64,000 bases of DNA from an uncultured bacterium (GCA_902761035.1 CACWIW010000001.1:33226-97225); one strand, 5' to 3'. Positions 6,800 to 15,546 are shown, counted from the first letter of the stretch. Numbers and translations: made by a program. Notes: a model not told the origin generated them from the letters alone.

Positions 6800-7912
6800 T
6801 TATGTGTAGCGAGTCCTTTGGCGTCTGCAACGACGCAGGGCGAGAGAGGCTAGGCCGATCAAGAGCAACATGCCAGATGATGGCTCCGGGGCTTGCATAC
6901 GCTTGTTTTTAGCAAGCTTGATAGCCTGTGGCCGCTCACGCATGATTGTGCCAGAGACGTGTATAGGTTTTCGCGGAGCTTCAGACTCTGACAGGCCCAT
7001 AGCCCGTGCGGCTTCTGTGTTGATATCGATAAGCTCGTATTTGCCAAGGCCAACCCATTGACCATAGAGGTGGTTACTCGTGAACACTTCTCCATCTTTC
7101 TCTTTTGTCCTGGTGCGGAAGACATCAAGGTAAGGTAGTGCGTGGCCAAGGCCAAAGAACGTTCCCCACTCCATCGGTTCGGCATTCTTCGTTCGGTAGT
7201 TGAGTGAGTATGGCGCGAGATAGCCGCGCGAGGTCAGTAACGTAAGGTATTGTTCAAGATCGTGCTTTGGCATCTTCCGCAGTTTGCAAACCCTTTCTGG
7301 CGAGAAGAAGAACAGGCGACCGCCGGTCTTGCGCAAATTGGCAATGTCCTTCATCGCTTGCGGGTACGCCCAGTAAGCCGGAGAAGATGCTATTAGCAAG
7401 TCGGCCATTTCGGACATCCTTTCGTAATCCTCATTTGACATGGCATCGTCTATCAGGACAGGATAGATTCGGTGTGCGTTCAACCATACGTTGCTTTCGA
7501 TATATATTTGAGTTACGCTGCCGTCCTTGGGGAAATAGCTCGCGATAAGTTTGTTGGCGCACCGTGCGTTCATTACTGCATTCGAGAAGTCCATTCTCTT
7601 CCACGCTTGAAAGGCATTATAGGCAAGGAAGTCGAGTTCGAATGAGTTCAGAAGTTGCGGAATCGGCTTCGCCGGCTTGCTTTCACAACTTTCGACGACA
7701 TCCGTGACAGTTGTTTTGCCCATGACAGCGGTTATGGTCTTCTCGATGTCTTGCGCCAAATTTACTCCATGCAGTACTTTGTCGTTGTTGCCATCAGAGT
7801 TCGATGAATTTCCGAGTGACGAATTGCTACATACTACACCAATAATGAGACCTGCGATGGTGACTGCTAGAGTTGTTAACGACACCCAATTACCGAATAG
7901 GCGATGTCCCAC
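6800..7912 (-). CDS. Exported PEP-CTERM protein of unknown function
   Basis: The C-terminus is a textbook PEP-CTERM sorting signal: PEP, a hydrophobic helix (MLLLIGLASLAL) and a basic tail RRCRRQR, so the protein is probably handed to an exosortase. The N-terminus has a membrane segment (LTTLAVTIAGLIIGVVC). The middle (about 90-330) matches no domain I recognise. Start used here is GTG at 7912 without a clear ribosome site, so the true start is uncertain. 370 aa. The gene lies in line after the hydrolase pair at 8001-9958 with an 88-nt gap. Confidence 0.75.
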   Translation of the reverse strand: MGHRLFGNWVSLTTLAVTIAGLIIGVVCSNSSLGNSSNSDGNNDKVLHGVNLAQDIEKTITAVMGKTTVTDVVESCESKPAKPIPQLLNSFELDFLAYNAFQAWKRMDFSNAVMNARCANKLIASYFPKDGSVTQIYIESNVWLNAHRIYPVLIDDAMSNEDYERMSEMADLLIASSPAYWAYPQAMKDIANLRKTGGRLFFFSPERVCKLRKMPKHDLEQYLTLLTSRGYLAPYSLNYRTKNAEPMEWGTFFGLGHALPYLDVFRTRTKEKDGEVFTSNHLYGQWVGLGKYELIDINTEAARAMGLSESEAPRKPIHVSGTIMRERPQAIKLAKNKRMQAPEPSSGMLLLIGLASLALRRCRRQRTRYT

Positions 7913-8000
7913 TATGTTGAGGGTTATAGTCTTAATGCAAGTCTAGACGCCGTTCCGCTCTGGCTTTTTATGACTGCGGATTTTCTATGTCGTTTTCTAC

Positions 8001-8870
8001 TCATTTCACCGACTCTGCAAACATGGCATTACGAATAATTGCGGCCACCTCGTTTTGTGTCCAGTAACTAGTGTGTGCATCAATGAATGAACTTCCAGAT
8101 TCAACGGAAATGTTCTCGACATCATGGAACATAGTGTCGGGCAACTCACCCTTCAAAGCAACTGGATCCCCTTTGTCGTATATGTTAATCCATTTAATTC
8201 CGGGCAAAGATAACGTAGTGGGATCTGCTGGCCCAACCTCGCCTTCTTCTGCCAAACGGACGTTCGTAACCCATTTCAGGGGCGAGCCCATTGTTATCAA
8301 CGTCTTAATATTGAGAGGGGAATTGGCCTTCAGATTTTCTCTGGCGACGTCATAGGCGATCACCGAACCAAGACTGTGGCCTATTAGCACCACGCCATCG
8401 GTTTTCTCCATCGCCTCTTTGATTTTGTCCGTTACGACTTTTCTGATTTTCGTACCTAGTGGCTCGCCGAGGTACAGCGGCAGATCGAGACTAAGGTCAA
8501 GGAGCCTAGTAGCGGTGTCATGTATGATAATGCGAGACATCTGGCCGAGCATATAACCAAGGCGTGGCCAGAGCCTCTGCCACCAATGTGTTGCCTCTGC
8601 CAATTTCGAGTCGCGCCAATAGCTTGTCCTGTCATACAAATCCATCACTTGCAGAACGACATCCTGTATCTTGTCATCGGCGGCGTTAGTGACGTGTTCC
8701 CAAACGGCCTCTTTCCAGAACCTCTCTCGTTCCGCTTGTGACTCCACGGGATAAACCAACTTCGACAAAGGCGTTGAGAACCCTTGTTGTTGTGAACCTC
8801 GGTTTGCGCAAATGCCGTGTACAACTACGGCGGCATATTGAGGTCGCTTGATGTTTTCGGCATCGCCCAT
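8001..8870 (-). CDS. Alpha/beta hydrolase (lipase/esterase-like)
   Basis: Serine hydrolase fold. AVVVHGIC near the N-terminus fits the oxyanion strand; the nucleophile elbow GHSLGS (about 168-173) is complete; an Asp in YDKGDPV and a His in DAHTSYW complete a plausible triad. No signal peptide is seen, so cytoplasmic. Starts 2 nt after the stop of the gene at 8873-9958, whose last codons contain its ribosome site, so the two are translationally coupled. Substrate unknown; the layout resembles lipase-type effectors more than housekeeping esterases (inference). Confidence 0.8.
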   Translation of the reverse strand: MGDAENIKRPQYAAVVVHGICANRGSQQQGFSTPLSKLVYPVESQAERERFWKEAVWEHVTNAADDKIQDVVLQVMDLYDRTSYWRDSKLAEATHWWQRLWPRLGYMLGQMSRIIIHDTATRLLDLSLDLPLYLGEPLGTKIRKVVTDKIKEAMEKTDGVVLIGHSLGSVIAYDVARENLKANSPLNIKTLITMGSPLKWVTNVRLAEEGEVGPADPTTLSLPGIKWINIYDKGDPVALKGELPDTMFHDVENISVESGSSFIDAHTSYWTQNEVAAIIRNAMFAESVK

Positions 8871-8872
8871 GC

Positions 8873-9958
8873 CTACTCCTCTCCTATGGTGAGCCGTCTT
8901 TCAGGTACAACTGTGGCGACATACTTGAAAACGGTTTTCGTCTTACGCTTGATACCATTTGCACGGAGTCTGTTCTCCACCATGAAAGCGGACGGCATAA
9001 TAGAGCACTGGTCGGGGCTTACGCCTTTGACGAACATTAACTCCCTGACGGCATCTTGGGGAATCTGATCGCGAATCAACTGTTTGTCCGAAGGGAAATA
9101 TAGGTCTAACGTGTTATCGATCACCTCATCAAGAGTGTAGAAGGGAATCGGAAGTTCTTCAAGCCCCGTCAGTTTCTCGTCATCGGCGAGTCCAAGCAAA
9201 TCTCTCCAGTTGCGTGCGTAATCTGTAGCCCATCCTTTGGTGGCAAGTGTTGTGCTTGAAAGAGGGAAACATACGGCGAGAGAGAACACAAGCGTTGACC
9301 ATTGGACGCAGTTCAGTTTGAAGTCGAACAAGGTTGACCGATCATCAGGAGAGTGTTTAATGCATTCCGTTCCGATTTCGGCTAGCGCCTCGACCGTGGT
9401 GAAGTCAACGGGATCGGTATCCATTTCTTTGCACGGGAAAATGACAGGTTGCACAATCCTTTTCCACCTCTTCACCTCCGCCTTGAGTGCGGTTTCCTTT
9501 TTGGGGGGTATTTCGTAATTGGCCAACGAGGCGCGGTAAATGCCAAGGGCGGCGTTGTCGTAATCCTCGTAAATTGGTCTGTCGCGTGGCACTCTCGGAC
9601 CCGTTTCATTGAATATTGACGTTTGCATGGGGCAACCGCGATTACCCGCATAACCAAGCTCAGTGTGAGACACGCGGCCTTTGAGAATCCCCAAGGCTAT
9701 TTCCGGTGTCATTGCACATGGCCATGTAATGTGCATTGGTTCCCTAATGTACCCAATCAAATCGCCATCCTGCACGAGATTGACAAGCTCGGCGTTACTC
9801 GCGTCATTTGGCATGAGTCGTGCAATATTGCGTCCGTCGTCTGTCGCCCCTACAGCGTCTGGAACACGATACGACACCCCATTCACCGTTATGGACGAAT
9901 ACAGAAAGGAATCCTGTTTCATTCTGTATGGCCCGATGTAGTCTATTTGATCTTTCAT
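8873..9958 (-). CDS. Unknown protein with possible permuted papain-like (YiiX/LRAT-type) fold
   Basis: Not confidently recognised. The order GDLIGY, then VSHTELGY (about 96-103), then NCVQWSTLVF (about 214-223) matches the His-before-Cys arrangement of circularly permuted NlpC/P60 proteins such as YiiX or LRAT. The C-terminal part includes LPIPFYTLDEVID and a basic KRKTKTVFKY. 361 aa, no signal peptide. Good ribosome site AAAGGAAAAAGCA. Coupled to the hydrolase downstream, suggesting the two act together. Confidence 0.5.
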   Translation of the reverse strand: MKDQIDYIGPYRMKQDSFLYSSITVNGVSYRVPDAVGATDDGRNIARLMPNDASNAELVNLVQDGDLIGYIREPMHITWPCAMTPEIALGILKGRVSHTELGYAGNRGCPMQTSIFNETGPRVPRDRPIYEDYDNAALGIYRASLANYEIPPKKETALKAEVKRWKRIVQPVIFPCKEMDTDPVDFTTVEALAEIGTECIKHSPDDRSTLFDFKLNCVQWSTLVFSLAVCFPLSSTTLATKGWATDYARNWRDLLGLADDEKLTGLEELPIPFYTLDEVIDNTLDLYFPSDKQLIRDQIPQDAVRELMFVKGVSPDQCSIMPSAFMVENRLRANGIKRKTKTVFKYVATVVPERRLTIGEE

Positions 9959-9987
9959 TGCTTTTTCCTTTCACGTTTCGGATGATT

Positions 9988-10509
9988 TCACATCCCCAAG
10001 AGACCACGCAGCCGCTCGGTGATGCCTGAAAGATACGGATTCGTCTCCTCCACGCGCGCGGCGACGGCGACGAGATCGGCGGCGGACATGAAGTCGCGCT
10101 CGACGAGTCGGCGCAGCGCCTCGAACTCCCACAAGACGCGGACGCCGTTCGCGTCGCAGTTCTCGCGAAGGCGCTTGTCATTCGACCACACGGTGTAGCC
10201 GTTGTCTTTGGCCATGAGGAGAAGCGAGCGGTCGGGATATGACAGCCGCTTGTCGTGGTACGCGGTGACGCGCTCCATGAGCGCGATCTCCACGGGGAGA
10301 ATCGTGATTCCGAGGTCGGCGATCTGGCTTTCGGTGATGACGGCGCTCACCTCGTCATAGACGATGCGCGGCAGATATACGGCGGCGAGGTCGTGTCGGA
10401 TGAGGTCGCCGACAAGCCCCAGCGCGTTCGCGCTGAGCAGGTCGATGAGGACGTTCGCGTCCGCAAGGAGGATTTCGAGCCTCCCGCTGTCGGGCGGGGC
10501 GGCGCTCAT
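9988..10509 (-). CDS. PIN-domain protein (probable toxin RNase)
   Basis: PIN domains are Mg-dependent RNases. Seen here: LLADANVLIDLL at the N-terminus (first Asp), DEVSA at about 70, and the C-terminal acidic pair YPDRSLLLMAKDNGYTVWSNDKRLRENC. Start ATG at 10509 overlaps the stop of the upstream Xre-ImmA gene (ATGA), so they form a two-gene operon. This arrangement matches the predicted COG2856/PIN toxin-antitoxin type, with the PIN protein as toxin. 173 aa. Confidence 0.8.
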   Translation of the reverse strand: MSAAPPDSGRLEILLADANVLIDLLSANALGLVGDLIRHDLAAVYLPRIVYDEVSAVITESQIADLGITILPVEIALMERVTAYHDKRLSYPDRSLLLMAKDNGYTVWSNDKRLRENCDANGVRVLWEFEALRRLVERDFMSAADLVAVAARVEETNPYLSGITERLRGLLGM

Positions 10510-11636
10510 TCGGCGGCCTCCCTCGCCCACTCGTTGACGAGCGTTCGCGTTTCGAGGAGCGATTTGCCGATGAGTTCGGCGAGACGCGGCATCGTGATGT
10601 CGCCCGCGACGAACGCCTTGCGGGCGAGGCGGACGAAGCGGGCGGACTCGATGCGGAAGTCCGCCGGACACGCCTCCTCGTGTGCGGGGAGCGTGCGGCC
10701 GAAACGGCGGATGTAGTTCTCCTTGAACCAGTTGCGATACGGCGGCACGGTCTTTTTGCCGGAGGTCGCTCGGTAGCGTTCCTCCAGGCAGTAGATGACG
10801 GTTAGGTAGCTCACGGTGAAGATGCGCTTCACTGCGAGAATGCGGTCGAACCATAGACGCCCTTCGGTGTTGTCCCATGCGGAGTTGAACTCCGCCGTGG
10901 GAATCAGCATCCCGGCGGCAAAGGCGTTTGCCTCCTTCTCGCGTCGCTTCCTCGCCTCTGGGGAATCGTCTGCGTCACCCTCCTGGTGGTGCATCAGCAG
11001 ATGGCCGGTCTCGTGGCAAAGCGTGAAGAGCTGGCGTTCGCCGGGGACGGCCTCGCCGTTGTTGACCGCGATCCCGCACGAGCCGTTGGGGAGCTTCAGT
11101 GAGAAGCCGAATTCGCTGGAAAGAGAAAACGCGAAGGACAGGAACTTGACGCCGTTCGCCTCCAGCGCCTCGCCGAAGCGGCGGACATTGTCGTACCCTT
11201 GCCGAAACAGACAGTTGCGGACTTCAGTTCCGAATGTACGGGCCTCTTCAACCGAGGCGACGTGCTTTTGCATGGAGAGGAGTTCGGAACTTTCGATCTT
11301 CTCGCCAGTGAAAGATTCAAGTTCCGCATAGTCTTCGAACTTCCTTTCCGCATCGAGGATCATCTGGTCGAGGCTGGCGCGTTCCTGTTGTGAATAGACC
11401 TTCTTATGGCGGAAGAGCGGTGCGGACTGGCGGTCGGGGCTCTCCAGCAAGGCGGCGGGGGTAATGCCGAATATGCGGGACAGGCGGTAGAACACGTCGT
11501 CGGTTATCGTCGCCTTGCCGTTCTCATACTTGCTGAAGGTAATGCGGCTCACGCCGATACGATCAGCCATCTGGCCTTGGTCAAGGCCGAGAATCTGCCT
11601 TCTGCGGCGGATATTTCTGGCAAGTATGTCTTTCAT
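10506..11636 (-). CDS. Xre HTH + ImmA/IrrE metallopeptidase (probable antitoxin/regulator)
   Basis: Residues 1-60 are a Cro/C1 HTH (QGQMADRIGVSRITFSKYENG). Residues about 140-270 are an ImmA/IrrE (COG2856) zinc peptidase: HETGHLLMHH with the HExxH motif and the downstream ANAFAAGMLIP helix. The C-terminal 100 residues may contact the toxin. First gene of an operon with the PIN protein. Promoter at 11669-11697; two 20-bp direct repeats at 11791-11830 lie further upstream. Probably autoregulates and restrains the PIN toxin (known logic of the family, inferred here). Confidence 0.85.
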   Translation of the reverse strand: MKDILARNIRRRRQILGLDQGQMADRIGVSRITFSKYENGKATITDDVFYRLSRIFGITPAALLESPDRQSAPLFRHKKVYSQQERASLDQMILDAERKFEDYAELESFTGEKIESSELLSMQKHVASVEEARTFGTEVRNCLFRQGYDNVRRFGEALEANGVKFLSFAFSLSSEFGFSLKLPNGSCGIAVNNGEAVPGERQLFTLCHETGHLLMHHQEGDADDSPEARKRREKEANAFAAGMLIPTAEFNSAWDNTEGRLWFDRILAVKRIFTVSYLTVIYCLEERYRATSGKKTVPPYRNWFKENYIRRFGRTLPAHEEACPADFRIESARFVRLARKAFVAGDITMPRLAELIGKSLLETRTLVNEWAREAAE

Positions 11637-11668
11637 TTTGTAAAGTCCTTTTTCTCTGATGTGGGTGT

Positions 11669-11697
11669 ATTATACATAAAACCCATGACATTCGCAA
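11669..11697 (-). promoter_or_regulatory. Promoter of the Xre-ImmA/PIN operon
   Basis: -35 TTGCGA (11692-11697), 17-bp spacer, -10 TATAAT (11669-11674), extended by TG. AAAGGACTTTACAAA precedes ATG 11636. Confidence 0.75.
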
Positions 11698-11790
11698 GTG
11701 GTATTTTGAAATATTTTTATCAATTCAAAATGTGCTTTACAAATAATTAAAAAATAATAGCGATTTCTTTTTGTGCGTCAGTGTGGCAAA

Positions 11791-11830
11791 ACTGGTCAGC
11801 AACTGTTTTGACTGGTCAGCAACTGTTTTG
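11791..11830. repeat. Two perfect 20-bp direct repeats
   Basis: ACTGGTCAGCAACTGTTTTG twice in tandem, flanked by GTGGCAAA and CCAC so the ends also form TGGCAAAAC/GTTTTGCCA. Contains ACTGGTCA, the half-site seen at the sigma-54 promoters. Candidate operator. Confidence 0.7.
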
Positions 11831-11887
11831 CCACTTCTCAAACGGCGCAAAGGTGGTTCGTAGTTAGTGGTTGGTGGTTCGTGATTC

Positions 11888-12117
11888 GTGGTTGGTGGCA
11901 AATGGGCGCGGGCGAGTTAGCCCGCGCGCATAAGCAAGTTGTTTTCAAATGGTTGTTTCCATTCAAAAAGCGGCAGTGGGCGCAATTGGGACGCCGCCAA
12001 GCGCTTTGGGATTTGGAAACAACCATGACAACTTTCAACAACAACTTTATCCTTCGGGCACACCTTGAACAGTCCGATGGCAAAACTTGTGGTTGGTGGC
12101 AAATGGGCGCGGGCGAG
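11888..12117. repeat. 29-bp direct repeat pair in a non-coding stretch
   Basis: GTGGTTGGTGGCAAATGGGC and nine more bases occur at 11888-11916 and 12089-12117. The stretch 11838-12125 has no supported gene. Confidence 0.6.
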
Positions 12118-12125
12118 TATGAAGT

Positions 12126-12749
12126 TTACCATTCCTGCGGTTTGTGGAATATGCCGTGTGCGTCTGAAAGCTCATCGGGGAATTGACTTGCGGCAAGATC
12201 AGATTCACGAATCCGCTTGTAGAACGACGCGGCATCGCGTAGAGCCCTACAGTCGACTTTCTGCGGATTCACCACGCCTACGGTCTTTGAGAAATCGGCG
12301 CGAATCATCTCCACGGGAGTTTTCAAGTCGGAATCGCCAGACACGAGAACGGCGCAATCGTATTTGTTTTTGAATGCATCAAGCAACATGTGTGCGGCTA
12401 TGTTGACATCAGAGCCTTTTTCCTCGGTCTTTATTACGCGAACAAACGGGTTTTGTCCGGGTTGTGGGCTGGCGAGGCGCATCGTTATCTCATGCGAGAG
12501 GTATCGTCCGTAGATGCATTGGGCGTTCAAGGTTGCAAGGGCGCGCAAATAGATGTTCTGGCGGATCGGCTGGCCTACGTTTCCGGGGCGAGGGAATACA
12601 CGAGCAGTGAAATACTTGATTCCGATTATGTCATTGCGCGGCGAGAGTATCTTCCGCAACAGCGCGCTGACATCAAGCCACTTGTACGGGGTGCCTTTCA
12701 GCGCTCCGTAAAAGAGATTAAAGCCATCGACATATACTATCGTTTTCAT
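12126..12749 (-). CDS. NYN-domain (LabA/DUF88-type) nuclease, intact
   Basis: Intact paralogue of the gene at 2560-3214. VYVDGFNLFYGALKGTPYKWLD at the start gives the first acidic motif; SDVNIAAHMLLDAF and VSGDSDLKTPVEMI give the others, consistent with a metal-dependent RNase. 207 aa, ending HKPQEW. Preceded by GAAGGGCTCAA before ATG, a leader hairpin with T-run (12762-12795) and promoter P6. Single-gene unit. Targets unknown. Confidence 0.85.
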   Translation of the reverse strand: MKTIVYVDGFNLFYGALKGTPYKWLDVSALLRKILSPRNDIIGIKYFTARVFPRPGNVGQPIRQNIYLRALATLNAQCIYGRYLSHEITMRLASPQPGQNPFVRVIKTEEKGSDVNIAAHMLLDAFKNKYDCAVLVSGDSDLKTPVEMIRADFSKTVGVVNPQKVDCRALRDAASFYKRIRESDLAASQFPDELSDAHGIFHKPQEW

Positions 12750-12761
12750 TTGAGCCCTTCA

Positions 12762-12795
12762 TAAAAAGCGAGGGCCGTTCCCTGCGGAGCGGCCC
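12762..12795 (-). terminator. Terminator-like leader hairpin before the intact NYN gene
   Basis: Minus strand: GGGCCGCTCC ... GGAACGGCCC stem (12772-12795) with a 4-nt loop, then TCGCTTTTTAT and the ribosome site. Confidence 0.6.
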
Positions 12796-12837
12796 TGCAC
12801 CCGTTCGCCGAAGCTATCCGGGGGTTAGACGGGGAAC

Positions 12838-12866
12838 AGTGTAACAAATCCCTGAGAGTGGCGCAA
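12838..12866 (-). promoter_or_regulatory. Promoter P6 driving the intact NYN gene
   Basis: -35 TTGCGC (12861-12866), 17-bp spacer with GATTTGT, -10 TACACT (12838-12843). An A/T-rich stretch and CTTTTCAA lie upstream. Confidence 0.65.
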
Positions 12867-12904
12867 GGGGTAAAATAAAATAAAAATTATTGAAAAGTTT
12901 TTTT

Positions 12905-13241
12905 TGGGGGGGCGGTGGGGGCGGTGGGGGCGGCTCGCCGGGACGGCTCGCCCCACCGAGGCCGCGACGGAGCGCGTGGAAATGTTGCCAATGTGGAAAT
13001 GTTGCCAGTTCCAATGTTGCCAATGGCCAATGGGGCGGGCGTGGGACGTGCGAAGCAGTTCCCTTTCCCGTGTGTGGGACGGGCGCGGCTCGCCGGGACG
13101 GCTCGCCCCACCGACGGAGCGCGGCCCTCCCATGTTGGGGGCGCGGCTCGCCGGGACGGCTCGCCCCACCTGGGGCGGTGGATGGTGCAGTCTTTGGCAT
13201 AGTCCTTGGCGTGTGCAAAGGGCGCAAAGAGGGATGGGGAT
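12905..13241. repeat. Dispersed repeat blocks: GGCTCGCCGGGACGGCTCGC and TTGCCAATG words
   Basis: GGCTCGCCGGGACGGCTCGC followed by CCCACC occurs at about 12941, 13086 and 13147 here and again at 14117 and 14310. Between copies lies the ATGTTGCCAATGTGGAAATG block (12978-13040). No gene supported. Confidence 0.7.
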
Positions 13242-13932
13242 TCAGATTTCCTTTGCCATGATTTTTCTTAAGACGTTACGCTTGAAGTCACGCGGTCCGC
13301 CAAAGAAACGCATTTCTGACTTGCTGAACGAAATCCCCATTTGTAGTTTAGTCTCAAGAAGTTTCAACGTGCAGACAAGGTCGGCAATCTGAAACAGTTT
13401 GTATCTGCGAGGTTCCACCGCCTCTGCGAATTCAACTGGGACAACTTTCCAGCCAGCGAAAAAAATCGTGAAGGAGGTTTGTTATCGGCTTTTGTCCGCA
13501 ATCATAGTACACCTTGACCGAATCGAAAGTTGCGAACATATCCTTCCGTACCGACACAAAGGCGTCCAGCTGCCCGTACAGGCGAGAAACGACTTGCTCT
13601 GGACTGTTTGCGTACTTTTTGTCTACGACGATGCAATGGTATCTGAATTCTATGCGCCTTGCAAATCCAAGCATCCTTGTGAATATCTTGCGGCGAAGAT
13701 CCCACGTCAGGAACTCGAACTGATCGTTTGCCTGGATGACTGGACCAGCATGAAAACAGAGGTTGGCGATGCCAATACTTGCCATGTCGCTATCTAGAGC
13801 CTCGGCAAATGCATTGACATCAAATGACTGGTCATGGCAGAGGAGTGTAAGTATGTAGAAACGAGAACGGGCAGCCGGTTCCGTCAGGATGCCCGATTCG
13901 TCCACAAATATGCTTAACCTACGATTGCTCAT
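13242..13932 (-). pseudogene. DUF3800 protein (copy 2), frameshifted in a T7 run
   Basis: N-terminus RRLSIFVDESG is the DUF3800 motif. The open frame stops after 166 codons (WLESCPS). Removing one base from the seven-T run at 13459-13465 restores DFFAGWKVVPVEFAEAVEPR, then FQIADLVCTLKLL and SKSEMRFFG with a stop at 13242. That tail aligns with FQMADYVCTM and SKSETRFFG of the intact copy at 5089-5772. So a homopolymer insertion breaks the gene: mutation, phase-variable switch or sequencing error. Preceded by a weak AGGT site, a hairpin and promoter P7. Confidence 0.85.
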
Positions 13933-13954
13933 TGAATCTACCTATACAAAAGCA

Positions 13955-13972
13955 GCGGGAATTGCTTCCCGC
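13955..13972 (-). terminator. Leader hairpin before DUF3800 copy 2
   Basis: Stem GCGGGAA/TTCCCGC with a 4-nt loop, then TGCTTTTGT on the minus strand. Near-identical stem to that at 5788-5805. Confidence 0.5.
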
Positions 13973-14037
13973 CACTTAAGGCGAAGGACATCCTCCGCAT
14001 CACGAAGACCCCGATCAGAAAATCGACGTCGGCAAGC

Positions 14038-14066
14038 AGTATATCAAATCATCGGAGTGTGCGCAA
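14038..14066 (-). promoter_or_regulatory. Promoter P7 driving DUF3800 copy 2
   Basis: -35 TTGCGC (14061-14066), 17-bp spacer with GATTTGA, -10 TATACT (14038-14043). Upstream AAAAAAACTTTTTCGCGCG. Confidence 0.7.
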
Positions 14067-14099
14067 GGACACGCGCGAAAAAGTTTTTTTGGGTGGGGG

Positions 14100-14362
14100 C
14101 GGTGGGCGCGGTGGGGGGCGGCTCGCCGGGACGGCTCGCCCCACCGAGGCCGCGACGGAGCGTGTGAAAATGTTGCCAATGTGGAAATGTTGCCAATGTG
14201 GAAATGTTGCCAGTTCCAATGTTGCCAATGGCCAATGGGGCGGGCGCGGAGGCCCGCTGGGGATTTGCGGGCGTGGAAGCCCGCCACCCCGAATGAGGGC
14301 GGCCGCGGCTCGCCGGGACGGCTCGCCCCACCGAGGCCGCGACGGAGCGCGGCCCTCCCAGA
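14100..14362. repeat. Dispersed repeat blocks, largest cluster
   Basis: Two GGCTCGCCGGGACGGCTCGC units (14117, 14310), two TTGCCAATGTGGAAATG units (14166-14230), and the GCGGGCGTGGAAGCCCGC inverted repeat (14240-14290). No gene in 13973-14484. Confidence 0.7.
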
Positions 14363-14382
14363 TTAATTTTGTAAAAACCATA

Positions 14383-14411
14383 TTGAAATCCACCACAGGA
14401 TTTTGTAAACT
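14383..14411 (+). promoter_or_regulatory. Promoter of the HTH protein gene at 14485
   Basis: -35 TTGAAA (14383-14388), 17-bp spacer ending TTTTG, -10 TAAACT (14406-14411). AAGGAGAATTCGAC precedes the ATG at 14485. Confidence 0.65.
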
Positions 14412-14484
14412 TTTCGCAAAACAATCGGCAATGAAAGACCTCAATTTCATCAAATAAACGAAGAGATAGGAAGGAGAATTCGAC

Positions 14485-15510
14485 ATGACCATCCCATCGG
14501 AATATCTGCCGCAAAGCGTGCCGGACGAAATCATGCCGCCCGATGATGAAATTGAAGCAATGATGAAAGACGTTGCGAAACTCATAGAGGACAACTTTCA
14601 CATGAGTTTCGAGATGTTCGCAACCGGAATCCTCATCCAGCAAATCAAAGAAGCGGACGAAGCCGCAGAACGACGCTTCAAGGAATTCCTCCCCAAGATC
14701 AATTGGTTTGGTGAGATCACGCCGAGGAAGGCGATTTTGCAAGACGTGATTTCAGATTACGCTTCTGCCTCCGTCGAAGTTCGCGGCAGATGGAGGGATT
14801 ACAAATCGTCGTTGGATCTTACAGAAACACCGGCTATACCGAATAGTCCGTCATTTGGCGGAAGGATGCGTCCACAAGAAAATGATAGTCCCTCCGCAAT
14901 CATATCAGAAGACAAGGCCAATACGATTAGGAGTTTCAGGGCAAAGACGAAGGTCAAACTTCTTGGCGGAATCTGCCGTTTAGATTTCACCATAAACACG
15001 TTAAATCTTATTATGCCGGATGGCAAAAAGATTGATTCACCCCTGAACGGTGTGGCGAATCAAATAGCGGAGGCGCTGCCGCCGTTGTTTTTCGCCAAGC
15101 TCAAAGAGGTATTCAAGTCCATGTTGAGCGCCAGCGTCAGGGAAGTGTATGATGAGATTATGCAAGACAACGCAGAACAGCTCAATCGCATTGAAACCAA
15201 AGTCGGCGAACTGCACAAGGCGGCGCACATTCGTGGCGGTCGCCCACGCAAAGGGCGGGCAAAGTACACTCAAAGAGATATTGCGGAGATGATAGGCCGT
15301 AACGAGGACACCATTCGCCGTTGGGAGAACGGCGAAAGCAAGGCTCCGCCCGGCTATTCCCGTGAATTACGCGAAAGCGGGACTTTCGAGGAATTAGTGG
15401 CATTCGTCAGCGACTACAAGGCCATGCAGCGCGTCAAGGACGCCTTGAACACCAAGCACGTTGTTCGCAACATGAGCGAAGAGCAGATGTACCGCGAATC
15501 CTTGAAATAA
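14485..15510 (+). CDS. Uncharacterised protein with C-terminal Xre-type HTH
   Basis: Residues about 255-290 (KYTQRDIAEMIGRNEDTIRRWENGE) form a helix-turn-helix of the Xre type, preceded by a basic, glycine-rich linker IRGGRPRKGRAK. The first 230 residues match no family I know; they include a long helical segment (DEIEAMMKDVAKLIEDNF) and a beta-rich part (AKTKVKLLGGICRLDFTINT). Strong ribosome site. Ends in an intrinsic terminator at 15547-15588, so a single-gene unit. Likely a DNA-binding regulator of the island (inference). Confidence 0.65.
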   Translation: MTIPSEYLPQSVPDEIMPPDDEIEAMMKDVAKLIEDNFHMSFEMFATGILIQQIKEADEAAERRFKEFLPKINWFGEITPRKAILQDVISDYASASVEVRGRWRDYKSSLDLTETPAIPNSPSFGGRMRPQENDSPSAIISEDKANTIRSFRAKTKVKLLGGICRLDFTINTLNLIMPDGKKIDSPLNGVANQIAEALPPLFFAKLKEVFKSMLSASVREVYDEIMQDNAEQLNRIETKVGELHKAAHIRGGRPRKGRAKYTQRDIAEMIGRNEDTIRRWENGESKAPPGYSRELRESGTFEELVAFVSDYKAMQRVKDALNTKHVVRNMSEEQMYRESLK

Positions 15511-15546
15511 CCCCGCAGCTTCCCCGCACCACAAAGAAACCTCAAT

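Noticed and set aside
10510..10878. N-terminal extension of the PIN protein frame
   Set aside because: It lies within the Xre-ImmA gene and is Arg/Pro-rich out-of-frame text; the ATG at 10509 with the ATGA overlap is the credible start.
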